DNA of 64,000 bases from positions 2,232,001 to 2,296,000 of the forward strand of contig OZ316894.1 in assembly GCA_973895155.1 (NCBI GenBank). The letters run 5' to 3'. This document shows positions 33,478 to 45,439 of this stretch, one piece after another (positions within the stretch are counted from its first letter, which is position 1; each line of letters begins with the position of its first letter). A program made the translations under genes and the position numbers. The stretch is from Marsupella aquatica. Lineage: Eukaryota > Marchantiophyta. Below the pieces are notes generated by a model. That model searched no databases, was not told the origin of the DNA, and was given only the letters and a program-made list of their open reading frames with translations.

Positions 33478-34063
33478 ACACCCTACGTGATGACAGTGAA
33501 TTTTGGAAGAATGGGTTCACCTGACAATACAAGGACAACAAAATTCCTGCTTTTTGAGTTGATCTGGCCCACTGGTGCTCAGGTCTGATTTTGATAGGTA
33601 CAAGGGATATGTGAACAATACGTACTAGGCACCTGCACGGATGCAGGACATTGTTTGAATATATACTACAAAATCCATATCCGTGGTGAAATGAAGTGCA
33701 ACCAACTTGTCATGGCACATACATATTTTGTTGTAAAGAAGGATACATTCAATGACAAACTTATAGGGCAATTTGATTAATTGCATGCCTGATAATTTAT
33801 ACGCTTACAACTTAGAAGTCCTGTTTTAATTTAGCAGTCTGATGAAAGTGTTTATGAAAATGACCACTCAGCCTAAATACTTCCAAGAAGGCTTGTAAGG
33901 ATAAGTTTGTATAGGCATGTACCCAGCCACTGACGCCAGAGCACAAGATAAGTGCTGCCTATATAAACTCGCCTACCCAACTCCTTTTCAAAATTGGAAT
34001 CTCTGCAATCTCAAAAAATAGTACATCCACATCAGGTGCACTGTGCATGTACAATGTTCAGCT

Positions 34064-34745
34064 TCACAGCCAAGATATGTGATCTCTCACAGGAGTGCGC
34101 GAGGTAGGATCAATGGCATGGCGATGACAATAAAATATCCATCGATCAACACCATGTGCAGAGTGATCATAGATTTCTCTGTCACAAGCATAACCCTCTG
34201 CTTGATGATCTTTCAGGCAATGATAGTGCCACATAGTGGGACACCTAGCACAGTGGACTATGTCAGTCTAGTAGTCATCATCATGCTCACCACATGCCTT
34301 GCACCTATGAAGTGGGCAAGCTGTGGCATGAGCAGGCAAACACTCAAAACATAAAAAATCTCACACAAAAACGGTCTGGACATTTCCTAACATTTGCTGC
34401 AGCATCAATAGAGCCCTCATAGGACCCCAACTTCCCACACTGTGCACACTTAGCCTGCTTCTCCAAACAATCAGTGCACATCCAGTCTCCCTGGTGTGTT
34501 GACGGGAGGCCCACCCCTGGACAGTTGTTTTCTGCAGCAAGGTCAGACTCCGGGTTGAGGTGGAAATGCCTCATGCAAGGGCCCTCACAAATGACCAGGC
34601 CCCCACCATCGTCACAAATGGCACAACAATGAGCTGCCTTCTGGAAAATCTGACTTGCAGAGAAGTTAGTAGCATCTGCCCCAAGTACACCTGTGTTTCT
34701 CACCTCTGTCACACGCTTTTTGGCTTGAATTTTAGGCCGTGCCAT
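34064..34745 (-). pseudogene. EDM2-like PHD plus extended-PHD region carried by the CACTA element
   Basis: From the ATG at 34745 the frame encodes a basic start and then CCAICDDGGGLVICEGPCMR, HFHLNPE, WMCTDC, and AQCGKLGS...RKCPDRFC. A frame change near 34350 leads to CPLHRCKACGEHDDDY, a TAG at 34268-34270, then HCARCPTMWHYHCLK and finally YCHRHAIDPTSRTPVRDHIS, stopping at 34064. The order and spacing of these Cys/His motifs, with the closing CxRCPxxxHxxCL and TPxRDHI, match the PHD module of plant EDM2 and its relatives. EDM2 is a nuclear regulator of heterochromatin marks at transposons. The methyltransferase-like part of EDM2 is absent. The frameshift and stop suggest a decayed capture unless splicing removes them. 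Confidence 0.75.
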
Positions 34746-34756
34746 GCCTGCGCATG

Positions 34757-34900
34757 AGATAGACTCTACAATTTAGTAGACTACACAGAAAGTAAAATAT
34801 ATTTAGCATTTAAGGTACAAAGGCATTTAGATAGACTCTACAATTTAGCAGACTGCACAGAAAGTAAAATATATTTAGCATTTAAGGTACAAAGGCATTT
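34757..34900. repeat. 72-bp tandem duplication
   Basis: The unit starting AGATAGACTCTACAATTTAG occurs at 34757-34828 and 34829-34900 with two differences. It lies just upstream of the PHD region start, where a promoter would be. Confidence 0.95.
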
Positions 34901-35514
34901 GCTACTGCAATGAATTGGAATGGCCACACAAGGATGCAGAGCACACATACTTTGGGTATGTTGAGCCCACACACAAAACTGATCCCCTAATACAATTTCT
35001 TCACCAACACCTCAATTTTAATTGTGGCTATGATTCACCAAAGGAGATCTGCAACAACATTTCATGCATTTGAATCACATACAATAGTCGTGACATGTAA
35101 AACAAGCATTCTTCGAAGAGGATTGGTATGAAGCAGTGTCATAAGGGTTGAAATTTATACATCCTAAATAGGTTATGATAGTGGCTGAGACAAATAAGTG
35201 AGGCATAAATCACATTTTGCATATTATCACATGGCCCATTAATTCATTCAACGTTGCAATGTTCACCAGGTTAAAGCAATATTAAAGTAGTCTTTCAATA
35301 GAGACTTTTAAGCGAGTTTGGTAGCCTCTTAAATTAGGATATTTTGCTTAGTGCAGGCATACTAGGATAAGTTATGTACTGTTGACCCTAAACCCTGGAC
35401 CCAAAATTGCTCATACATCAAAATTTTAAGTAAATATCCTCTGTGTTGAAGGCAGAGTGTTAAGCTATAGGTCAATGGTATCTGGTCTATGCATGTGGTG
35501 TGACAAGTGGTCCT

Positions 35515-35964
35515 CTAGAGCATGTGATCCAAACATGTGTAGACACCAAAGCCACCAGTGGTGGGGTCTAGGAGGGCAGGACAAGTGACATCACCAGGCA
35601 CACTGCAGGATGGCGAGTGGTTCCAGATGATACATTGTGCTCTGTGCAAAAATCGGCATCCAAGAGAACGGTCATCCAATTCTGGGCCAGAAGCCCTATA
35701 GGCAGGACAGTCATATTGGCAACTGTGCACACACCCTTGGCACCTAATTTGTGGCGGGTCATGTACAAGAGACACAAATACCAAGGATGTCGGGAAGGGT
35801 ACTGAAGCAGGTACAGGCCGGCTGTAGTTGTTCCTGGAAACAACAGGGTACTCAAAGTACCATGCAGACTGGGCTGGAAGGATCCCAAGTCTGACATACT
35901 CAAGGCGCAACATCTCTGCCTTGCGTGCAAGCCGCACATGTTCAGCGTTGCGGGTCCTCACCAT
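35515..35964 (-). CDS. Cys-rich ORF of unknown function inside the CACTA element
   Basis: The 149-codon ORF starts MVRTRNAEHVRLARKAEMLR, a basic helix, and continues to a Cys/His-rich half: CQGCVHSCQYDCPAY, LGCRFLHRAQCIIWNHSP, VPGDVTCPAL. The Cys spacing suggests metal binding, but I do not recognise the family. It is on the same strand as, and upstream of, the PHD and BRCT regions, so it could be a first exon of a joint transcript. The open frame is long for a shadow and no better ORF overlaps it. Confidence 0.45.
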   Translation of the reverse strand: MVRTRNAEHVRLARKAEMLRLEYVRLGILPAQSAWYFEYPVVSRNNYSRPVPASVPFPTSLVFVSLVHDPPQIRCQGCVHSCQYDCPAYRASGPELDDRSLGCRFLHRAQCIIWNHSPSCSVPGDVTCPALLDPTTGGFGVYTCLDHML

Positions 35965-35989
35965 TTAAGTGTTGCTTTCATTGTGACGT

Positions 35990-38900
35990 CCTCTATTCAC
36001 GTCCTTTGATGAGCAAGGCGAGCAGGAGGTCGACTTGCCTCACCAACAACAACCAACCTAAACTAATCAGTTCCCACTCACTGTCTTGGTTCCAACTACA
36101 GGTCATAGTATACACATAGCATGAAACGTGCATAGTACATATTTGATTCTGAGTTTATGAGTTTCCTAAGACAAAGAGCTTGGTGATAAACCCATGTTCT
36201 CGACGGACATGTATATCAATCATATTAAAATCCTGTTTTTTCATCCAGAAGGACCAAAAGTCTCACCTTGCAGGTTGCAGCAGAGAGAAAATTCACTGGC
36301 TGTCGTGTTGTGCAAGTGAACCTCCACTGATGCCCCCGGTGTAGCCCCTCAGATGCAGGTGACACTTAGCAACTCCCAAGTTGCCTGGTCTAACAGAAAA
36401 TGCTTATATCTTCAGAATTTTATAGAGCAAGTACATGATCACATGGCATTGGCCCTACCAAACTGTACGTTCACCTGATTGAATGGAGAAGCATTGCTCA
36501 TTGGGGTGAATACACTAGCAGTACTCGATGGCCCAGTTGAAGGCAAAAGAGACTACAATATTTAGAAAGAGTCAACTCTACACTTGGTTCATACACATAC
36601 TTCTAGAACTATTCATATTTGGCCTTATGGAACTCTTGCCAACTACAACTCCTACTATGCACAAGCTCACATCAACAGAGAAAGGATACAGAATGCATAC
36701 TTACTATGGCTCTAAGCACCTTCACTACCTTGTTGAACCCAGTCCTGAAGTCTTTTCAGCACGTTTGCTGTGCTGTCTCCTTTGGCACCCAACACCTTAG
36801 TCCTTGATGTAACAGAATGCGATTTTACAAGTTAGATGCCTTGGAACCTTCTATGGTCTTAGCTGAATTGATGTCACCGTAAGTGGTGAAAGACAAGGAA
36901 TACAAAAGCTGGTTGAAGAGCTGTGGACAACACACTAGCAGGAAGTGCTTCAACCAATCCACTGCCAAACGGAACTCTTACACAGTCATATTCTTTCAGT
37001 AAACAGAAACTCAGTCAAACTTCATAATCAAAGTACAAACTCTGTTCACAATAAGGATCTTTCAAGAAAAGTCCCCACCACAAGGGGGTGGCAGAAAGCA
37101 GACAAGGCTTCAGGAAGATGGGAATGAAAAAAACTGCCTCCAAGCTCAATTCATCCATGGCCCAGTTCAAGGCAAAATAGACTACAACATTCAAAAAGAG
37201 TCAACTCTACAATTGGTTCTCCAGATCAAAATGCAGCACACATACTTCTGGAACCATTCAGATTCGGCCTTGCCATTTTGTTGCCTCCAAGCTCAATTCA
37301 TCCATGTCCTACTTGAAGGCAAAACAGGCAAAAATAGAGCAAAGCCACTAACCAAGTAGTGTTTGACCATAGGGACAACAAATTGAAACAGAGAGAAGGC
37401 TGGCAGCCCAAGCCAATAGTCTTCCATAGGGGAGAGAGTACGATCAAGAAAGTGAAGAACATGTAGTTCTTACGCAAAAAACTCAGCAACAATAGACAAA
37501 TTCACTAGCCAGAGGGAGTGAAAAGCAAATGAGTACCAAGCCAACCAACTAAGACTGACTATGAAATGCAAGTGACGTCATTACAACCAAAACAATACAA
37601 CAAAGCACTTAGGCAACATTAATACAAAATTGTAGAGGAATTATATCATGCGATAGATAGTACTCGGTTCTACCTGAGGTGTACAGTCATACTCCCCTCA
37701 GGTAGAATGTGTATGCAATTACATACACATGACGATCCCCAAGAAAGCAGACAACAGTTCCTAGCAGACAACAGTTCTTGCTACGTGTCTCAGGCTGATT
37801 TTTACTTTCCAGACTTGAGAGTTGTGAAGGTAGTCTTAGTAACTTTCCTCTGACTCAATTTGGGAGCATTTGACCTATCTGCTAGCTTGTAGTTAGCTTC
37901 ATGATGTCTGTACACTTTGGTGTCCGAGCCGAGCACTGATTCTTCCTCTCCTCTATTTTAGCTTCGTGATATCTGTACACGTTGGTGTCCAGGCTCTGAT
38001 TCTGCCTCTCCTCTGTTTTTGCATCGTGATAGGCTTCGATCACAGTAGCGTATTGGAGCATGGAAATTTGAGGTCCATTTCAAGGCAGCGGGAATAAGTA
38101 CATTGATCAACTGGAGACCAGAAGTGCGCATATGTGAATGTCATACCTTTCAGGTGGAAGTCGTAGGTAGCAGGTAGCAGGCGTGAACTTGCAAGCAGCA
38201 ACTTGCGCTCTGTTGCCCCCTGTAGCTTACTAAAACAACACTCCACTGAGAAGCAATGACAACGGATTGGAGCTCCTCCCCAATTAATATAGTCTCCAAC
38301 CAATCACGTTCATGATCTGAGGTGAGACATGACATACAATAATCGCTAATGCAGAGATCTAAGAATTGTCTCAATCCAAGGAACAGAACATCTCACGACA
38401 TCATGGACATTTTACAGTAATAAAATGCAACACCCACCCTATGCATCTATAACATTGAGTACAAACATTCATGGATTGCAAAATTACTCTTCATGCGTCA
38501 CCTTCAGGTCAAGTCGTAGCTCTAGCCGCAACTCATAGGTCGTAGCTCCAAGACGTAGCTGCAACCACGGCTCACAAGTCCAGCTCCCCTGTCAGCTCAC
38601 ATGAATAGCGCCTCCCTTCGCTGCACTCCATGCATCTGCTGCCAGTTGCAACACAAACATTAAGCAGTCAATAAGCAGGGCCACTTTCATTGTACATAAT
38701 GTCACATAAATCTTACCTGGACGGTTTGCATTGGAATCACTATCATAATCACCCCGGCCGTAGCCTTCACTGATCAATGTGAAGGGCGTGCACCTCAATG
38801 CCAGCATTCAGTGACCGCAGCTCAAACTCTAAACTCTCAGTGACCGCAGCTCAAACAGCTCAACTCTCATTGACCGCACCTAAAACTCAATTTGCTGGAA

Positions 38901-39457
38901 CTCAGCAAGTCAAAGTGACTGTAGCACGAGTAAGAACACCCTATACCTCACACACCCTATACCTCACTGTGCACTGGGGCTGTCACATTTTGCAAGTTAT
39001 TGTAAACCATGGGATTAGTGAGGACCTCCGCGCACCCAGGTTGTAGCCTCTGTCTCACTCAGCATCTGGCAGACTGGCAACCCATGGCAAAAACGCAGAG
39101 TAGCAATCGGCCGTAGCGATAGACGAGAGCAGCGATGACAACGATGAAAGATGGTGAATCCCAAAAGCTACTGACTCTCACCTTAAATTGCACAACTCCT
39201 GCCTTGTACCTTGGAGGTTGTGTACGAGCGCAACACAACCTCCAACTCCTCCCCACTGACGGTCGCAGCTCCCGGTGAAGCTTCAAGCCTTAACGACAAA
39301 TGGATACTTGGGAGCGCTTGCGATTAGTACATCAATCACTCTTGCCCGAGCATGTAATGAAGAGCACAAATGTCCCCTTCGATCGGTCACTCACTGACTT
39401 GAGCTCACTGTCACTCAATGTGGACGATGTCAACAACATAAATTGTTAAGCTTCTCA
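35990..39457. other. CACTA interior without recognisable genes, many local repeats
   Basis: No convincing coding region is present. Diverged local repeats occur: GACTACAA.ATT...AAAGAGTCAACTCTAC at 36548 and 37179; CTCAATTCATCCATG at 37146 and 37294; a unit of about 67 bp around 37890-38030 (TCTGTACAC.TTGGTGTCC); and GTGACCGCAGCTCAAAC at 38810-38880. A short hairpin, CTACCTGAGG with CCTCAGGTAG, is at about 37672-37707. Confidence 0.55.
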
Positions 39458-39462
39458 GGACA

Positions 39463-42400
39463 TGTGGTGCGTCCCATGGCTCCCTAAACCCAAGAAACCC
39501 CCCAGCTCAAGCCGATTCCCGCAGGTTTCGTGCTTGGCGAGGCCGTTTCCGCGGCTTAGCGGCATGGGACGCTGCTAACCTTCTACTACTACTATTAACA
39601 TTTTACACACATATACTGGACAGATCCTTCATCGGGTCATGAGATACGTAGCCGGCCTAATATAGGCCTTCCCCTGTCTTCCCCTGTCTTCCCCTCCGTC
39701 TTGTTAGGTATGTTTGGATTCCGCCGCCGAAATGATCCCCAATAGGCTTGGTTAAGCCGCTAAGACCTCTCTCAGCTCGACACATCCAACTCTCACTCCC
39801 CTGCTTACTTTCCTTCCTTCTGTTGATGTGGGCACTCTTCACACAAGTTAATGCGACACACAAATAGCAAAATGACTCATTCTGACTGAGTCATACCATG
39901 CACTTGCCATACAAACAGTACATCTCATACACAAGTTCTGCGAACTAAGCCGTGAGGCCAACTCTATTCAGCTCTTAAGCATGAGGAAACATGAATATAC
40001 ACAAGGGTCACTGTATGACTAACCGAGAGCTTCTCGTACTACTTGATCCCAGCCCGGCTGGTGCAAACTAAAAACTTGCTAAAGAAGAGGCCCTGAGCTC
40101 CCCGCTGCCCAGGTACTTATCCTGGTAGTGGATCCGCCATTCTTTGCATCGTAAGCCTAATCTACCTGACAGTAATCTACTTGCCCGAATCTACCTATGT
40201 ACAGCAAGGCAGGAGCACAAGTGTTGCTCCTACCAGTGGAACCGCAATCCCACTAAGCTAAGTGTCAGGGCCGCTCCTGGTTCTGATCCTAATCCTAAAC
40301 GTGGAGATCCGCGCCCGCCCTGCCCACTCACGCCTCCTCCCTCCACGTCCGCCCTCCCTAAAAGGAACGGCGCCCTTGCACCGTCACGACACCGGTGGTG
40401 GATCCTTAATGGACGCCCCCAACGCTTCCTCCTCAGCCACTGCCGTAGGTTCATTCTCTAACAGATTACCTGCCCTTGACTGAGTCAACTCTCCATCGGC
40501 CTGACTGGGTCCACCTTCGGCTTCAGCCTCGACACCGGCCTCGGCAATACCCACGGCTTCGGCCTCAGCCACTCCCACGGCTTCGGCTTCAGCCACTCCC
40601 TCGGCTTCGGCCTCCCCTTCCCCTAGGGTAGTTGGATCCTTAGCCGTGACCCTGTCTGGGGTCGGTGCTGGGTCTACCTCCTTGATCACCACGGCCTGTG
40701 AAGTCGTATTACTCCTTGACCCTGAAGGTTTCCGCTTCTTCTTCGTTGGTGGCTCGGCAGCTGGTCCCTTCCCCTTCCCACTTACTTCCGGCACTAGTGC
40801 AGGTGGCGCGGCTTGTCCTTCGGCAATTACCACCCCTGGTAACTGGTTTGTCCCAACGGGAGATGGACCTGCTGCAGCTAAGCATTTAAATACTGCGGCT
40901 TGTTTCTTCAGCCGCTCTGTTTGGTTGTCGGCCCGCCGCTGTAGGTTCTCCATCTTCCTCGTGATTTCCTCCAACTCCTCTTGGGTTTCATCCAGGTCCT
41001 TACGTGCCCCCTCCAGCTCGTTTTTGGCCTCCTCCTGCTCCCTGTGGGCTTCCTCCAATTCCTTCTTCAAGGTAGCCCTCTCCTCCTGGGTTGCTCTTAG
41101 CTCCTTGTCGAGCTCTGCAATGATGACAGACTCCATCTGGTTCATCTTGGCGTAAGTCTGTTCGAGTATCTCGTCCTTCTCCCTTAGGTCGGCCTTGAAG
41201 CTGGCCGTCAGGGACGCAAGCTCCTGCTGCAGCGCCATAATCCCTTGATAGGATTTCCCTAACTCGACCTCCTTCTGCTCAAGGGCTTCGCGGATTTTCT
41301 CGAGCTCCCCTTTCAACGCCCATTCCTTTCTTTGGGTCTCCGCCATGGCCCGGCTGTTGGCTGTTATGTGGGCCTCCTCTGTATTCTTCAGCTCTTGCTT
41401 CCACTTCTCCCTCTCTTTGATCGTGTCGGCCAACTCTTCCTGCGTCTGAGTCAGTTTATCCTTGATATTCTGATTATCAGCCTGCGCGGTGTCCAACTGC
41501 CCTTGCATGATGTTCAGCTCATGTCGTTTAATCCGCAGTTCATCTTGGGCTTTCTTGGCCGCCCTTAGATCTTCAATCTCGGCTTCCATCCTCCTAAGCC
41601 GCCGAATGACCTCGTCCTTCTTGCTTCTCTCTAAAGCCACCGCTTCTTCTAATTGGTGCTTCTCCAACTGCTCCCTCTGGAAAAAGGGTCCTACCTCCAA
41701 CTCCTCTCCAAAGATGCCGAGCGCAAGTTCCCCACACATCTCACCATACTCCATGGCTCTATTCTTAGCGTAGGTGGAGTAAGTAGAAGTGATCGGCATC
41801 GCCCATCGTGGCCTCTGCTCCCAAGCCGTCCTGCGGATCTCTTCAATCGTGGCTAGAGGTTTGCTTCCTTTTTCGGCTAGCCGCCTGATGTCCTCCGGCC
41901 AATCTCCTCCTGGTAAATCCTTTTCCTTAGCCAGGGCGGCCTCTTCCTCCTGCTTGATTCGCTCCTGAAATTCCTGCACCGTCTGTTTTATGCCGTCGAA
42001 GCTCGGGGGAGCAACATCTGGTGGGGGAGACTCAGGGCTACTCTGCTGGTTGGGGTCCCCTCGCACTACCCTTGGAAGTGTGGGGACAAACCGGCCACAG
42101 GTCCTTACTCCTGGAACGTGATGGTCCGACCCATAGCCGGAATTATCATGGCTGCAGTCCTCCACTGCCTCTTCTACCTCTTGGACGTCCGGCTTCTCCC
42201 TCTCCTCTTCGTCGGTAGGAGCTTCAGGCAATTCTGCCTCAGATTCGGAGCTTGAGGTTCCCACGTACATTCGAACACCTGGCTTGGATTCCGGCCTGAT
42301 TCTCTCCTTGTCTCCAGCAAAGGGGTTTTCTCTTGTGAGCCGGTGTAGGCCTACCTCTGTAGTAGTGTCCTGCATTGTTGCCGTTGCCGTTGTTGTTGCC

Positions 42401-44122
42401 GATGCCGATTTCTTTTCTTTCTCCAGTAGTTTCAGCAGACTCTGCATGCCTGGTTGCTGCATCGGCAAGTCTTCCTTCCTGGGCCTAAACACCTGCTCGA
42501 TCGTAGGACTAACAGGTGGTTGAGGCTTCTCAGCCAACGGCCTCGGCGTTGGAGCTTCCTCGGGTGCCCTTACCTGCAGGGGAAGTACCGGGGCAAAAGT
42601 CTGACCTCTGGCATACCGGCACAACAGCGGCATGTGATAGCCAAGCCGCGACACGCTCCCCATGCCGATTACCTGCTGCTCCTCCTTTAAGATCTTCTTC
42701 AATTGGTTGAGGAGGTACCCGTTGTAGTCCCAGCTTGGGTCTGGCCTTTCTGCCAGATAGACCTGTGCCTTGCCGATCTCTGCCCTCGGCAAGTTACAAT
42801 GCATGGTCACCCGCAAGAAGTCGATCATCTCTCCTATGTGCGGGTTGGTGCAGGTGTTCCGGAAGAAGCCATTCTTCGTTGATGGCCCGGGGAACGACCG
42901 GAACTCTTTGTCAGGCAGGGTCTTCCTGGTATCAACTTTGGTCTTATTGCCTATCGGCAGGCCAAACACTTCGGCAATTACCTTGGGAGTAAGATAGAAA
43001 TCCTTCCCATATATCCTCGTGCAATTGGTCTCGGGTTCCCATGACCCCACGAATTCTAATAGGTCTGACTCCGGTACCTCCGGCTTCAGCCATGGTAATC
43101 TTACAAAGGCCTCCAAGCCGGATCCGGCCATGAAGCCTTGGTACTTCTTGGTCTGCATGGCCGTAAAGCATGCATCCTCCTCCCGTGCAAAATGTAGTTG
43201 CACCTCCACCGGTAGGGTTGCCGCCCAGCCCTTCCAGGTGTCATCCCTGGTTGGAATGGCCTTGATGGGATCGACCTCCTCCTCTTCGGCTTCTCCCTGC
43301 CTCCTGCTCTGCTGCTCGGCTGGCCTCTTTGGTGCCGCCGACCTCGTTCTTTTTGCCGGGGTGGCTTCATCGTTGACGGCCCCCTTCCTCTTCATCTCTG
43401 CTGCCGTGGAGGTTTCTCCTAGCACCATTGCCTGGGTCCACCTTTCCGTGCTACCCTTTAATTCCCAGTGTATGTCGTTGCAGTTCTTGATGGCCTCTCG
43501 GATGCCGACGACGCTGTCTTTGCAAAACAGAAGATCGTCGAGTTGATTGGAAGTAGGCGTCCACAGGAACTCGTCCTTGATGAGTTCGCCTCCTAAGAAA
43601 GCCGTCTTCTGCTGCTCCCACAATCGAGCGAGCTCCTGCCGTTCTCGAGCTGCCCTTTCTGATTCCTCGTCCTCGTAAGTCTTGATGTACTCAGTTGCCC
43701 GTTCGAACAGGCATCCCCAGAAATATGCCGCTTGATTGACGTTACTCATACCCTCCTTAGGTTGATCGTCGGTATCTACTCTCTCCCCGAGTGCTTGCCT
43801 AAGCAGCTAACAGTAGTTGGCCTCCCGTAGTCGTCTGCCTAGTTCGTGCTCGCAAATGAGCCACCATCTCCTGCAAGCGCTCCTTACCCCTCTCCTCTGC
43901 CGGTCCTTCTTCCCGTTGATCCTTCCTAGCCGCCGACACTTAACGCGCCCTAACCCTAATCGGGTTTTCACCCTCAACCTTACCTCCGGCCTCTGCCCGG
44001 GTTCCATGGTTGCCCCTAATTGTTTATATTTTCCTTGTTTTGTCCCTATACTAAGGTGTTCCTAGGGTGCCTTCCTGCTTTACCCACTTAACCGGCCGAG
44101 TGATTCCTGTCTAGGCATCACA
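39463..44122 (-). repeat. Gypsy 3' LTR (left copy, 4,660 bp)
   Basis: It is the downstream LTR of the minus-strand element. It contains the U3 ORF (44007-40384) with a nonsense codon at 43807-43809. The last codons of the integrase ORF (stop at 44111) lie inside its first 12 bases. Confidence 0.95.
40384..44007 (-). CDS. U3-encoded ORF of the gypsy LTR, left copy (ORF1-like, coiled coil)
   Basis: The frame starts at 44007, 104 nt after the integrase stop, and runs about 1,207 codons. A TAG at 43807-43809 breaks it at codon 67, leaving 1,121 codons open from 43749. Parts in order: a basic N-terminus; an Athila ORF1/plant-transposon-protein-like fold (FVRLPWLKPEVPESDLLEFV, then IYGKDFYLTPKVIAEVFGLP, about codons 300-350); proline/acid-rich linkers; a long coiled coil of about 300 residues (from RSKKDEVIRRLRRMEAEIED); a PTKKKRKP nuclear-signal-like motif; and Glu/Ala repeats (GVAEAEAV). 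The function is unknown. A structural or nucleic-acid-binding role, as for other retroelement ORF1 proteins, is inference. Confidence 0.8.
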
Positions 44123-45439
44123 TAGCTCCCCACTTAATTGTGAAGCGTCCTCGCGAACAACTTCATCTTCGTCCATATAGTATTTCTTGAGGCGGTCATA
44201 ATGGATGCGAACTGGATATACCTCTCCCGTAATGTTGGCCAATTGTACGGAGCCATTGGGGAACATCATGGTTACTCTAAAGGGTCCTAACCAGCGAGTG
44301 TAAAGCTTTCCTGGAAACCTACTATACCTACTGTCATAAAGTAGCACAAGATCACCGGTATGAATACTAACTACTTTTAACCTTTTATCATACTGCTGCT
44401 TCATGATATTCTGTCTATATTCTACTCTCTCGGCTGAAATCATTCTCGCTTCCTCTAAAGCTTCTAACCTATATTCTCGCTCCTTTAGGCTCTCCTCCGC
44501 TGAGGCTCTTTCCTCAATTGTAACTTGAAATGTCGGTATCTCAAGTTGCATGGGTACCAGGGCTTCTTGTCCAAAGGTTAAGAAGAAGGGTGTATGACCG
44601 GTAGTGGATTTATAGGCAAGATTGTAAGCAAAAACAGCAGCAAACAATTTATCATCCCAATCGAGTTTGTTCTGAGCTACTGTCTTGTTCAATATCTTTC
44701 CTATGATTCCGTTTGCTCGTTCTGTCAACCCGTTTGCCTTTGGATGGTAGGGAGTAGTAGGCCTATGTTTAACTAAATATTGCTCATTTAAACGACTAAT
44801 TATATCATTCAAAAAATGGGTTCCTCTATCACTAACTAATTCTAGGGGTGCTCCATACCTGGTGAAGATCTGCTCATACATGAATCTAGCCGTAGTAATT
44901 GCATCATCCTTCGTTGTTGGTCTGGCCTCTACCCATTTAGTTGCATAATCCGTAGCCAGGATTATGTACTTGTTCCGTCGAGGGTGGGTCAGTGGTTTCA
45001 GAGGTCCAATGTAATCAATACCCCACTTCTCGAATGGTGCCAGAGGTAGAATAGGGTGCAGTGGATGCCTGGTGGACGCCCTTGGTCCTCCCGCTCGTTG
45101 ACAAGGATCGCATTGTTTGATAAACTGATAGACATCTTTGTGCAAGGTGGGCCACCAGTAACCGGCATTTAATATCTTCTTAGACGTGGTTACTGGGGCA
45201 AAATGTCCTCCGGCCTCCTCTCCATGCATGGCCCGTAGGACTCGTTTTACCTCTCTCTTTTCCAAACATCTTTGAATCGTGCCGTTGATTCCATGCTTGT
45301 GCAGTATGCCTTTAATGCACTGATACTGTCTGACCTTCCGCACAAAGACTGCGGCTTGCTCTCGGCTTAATCCTGGCTGTAATCTGGAAGTGCTGAGAAA
45401 TTGTAAAATCTCAGGGTACCATGTACCAGCTATTTCCAC
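44111..45439 (-). CDS. Gypsy integrase
   Basis: The ORF of about 442 codons has the N-terminal HHCC zinc region (MHGEEAGGHF ... CDPCQR) and a complete D,D,E core: WGIDYIGP, LVSDRGTHF, GLTERANG. A C-terminal domain with LGPFRV follows, and there is no chromodomain. It inserts the cDNA copy. Its frame opens upstream as DEELFVVEIAGTW, overlapping the RNase H end, so one indel near 45460 separates it from the RT frame. The stop codon lies within the 3' LTR. Confidence 0.9.
   Translation of the reverse strand: MEIAGTWYPEILQFLSTSRLQPGLSREQAAVFVRKVRQYQCIKGILHKHGINGTIQRCLEKREVKRVLRAMHGEEAGGHFAPVTTSKKILNAGYWWPTLHKDVYQFIKQCDPCQRAGGPRASTRHPLHPILPLAPFEKWGIDYIGPLKPLTHPRRNKYIILATDYATKWVEARPTTKDDAITTARFMYEQIFTRYGAPLELVSDRGTHFLNDIISRLNEQYLVKHRPTTPYHPKANGLTERANGIIGKILNKTVAQNKLDWDDKLFAAVFAYNLAYKSTTGHTPFFLTFGQEALVPMQLEIPTFQVTIEERASAEESLKEREYRLEALEEARMISAERVEYRQNIMKQQYDKRLKVVSIHTGDLVLLYDSRYSRFPGKLYTRWLGPFRVTMMFPNGSVQLANITGEVYPVRIHYDRLKKYYMDEDEVVREDASQLSGELCDA

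Noticed and set aside
40646-41155. 169-codon plus-strand ORF in the gypsy LTR, repeated at 51528-52037
   Set aside because: It is antisense to the coiled-coil part of the U3 ORF. Glu/Leu-rich coding on one strand yields long Ser/Leu-rich shadows on the other.
43019-43546. 175-codon plus-strand ORF, repeated at 53901-54428
   Set aside because: Shadow of the U3 ORF, with no domain features of its own.
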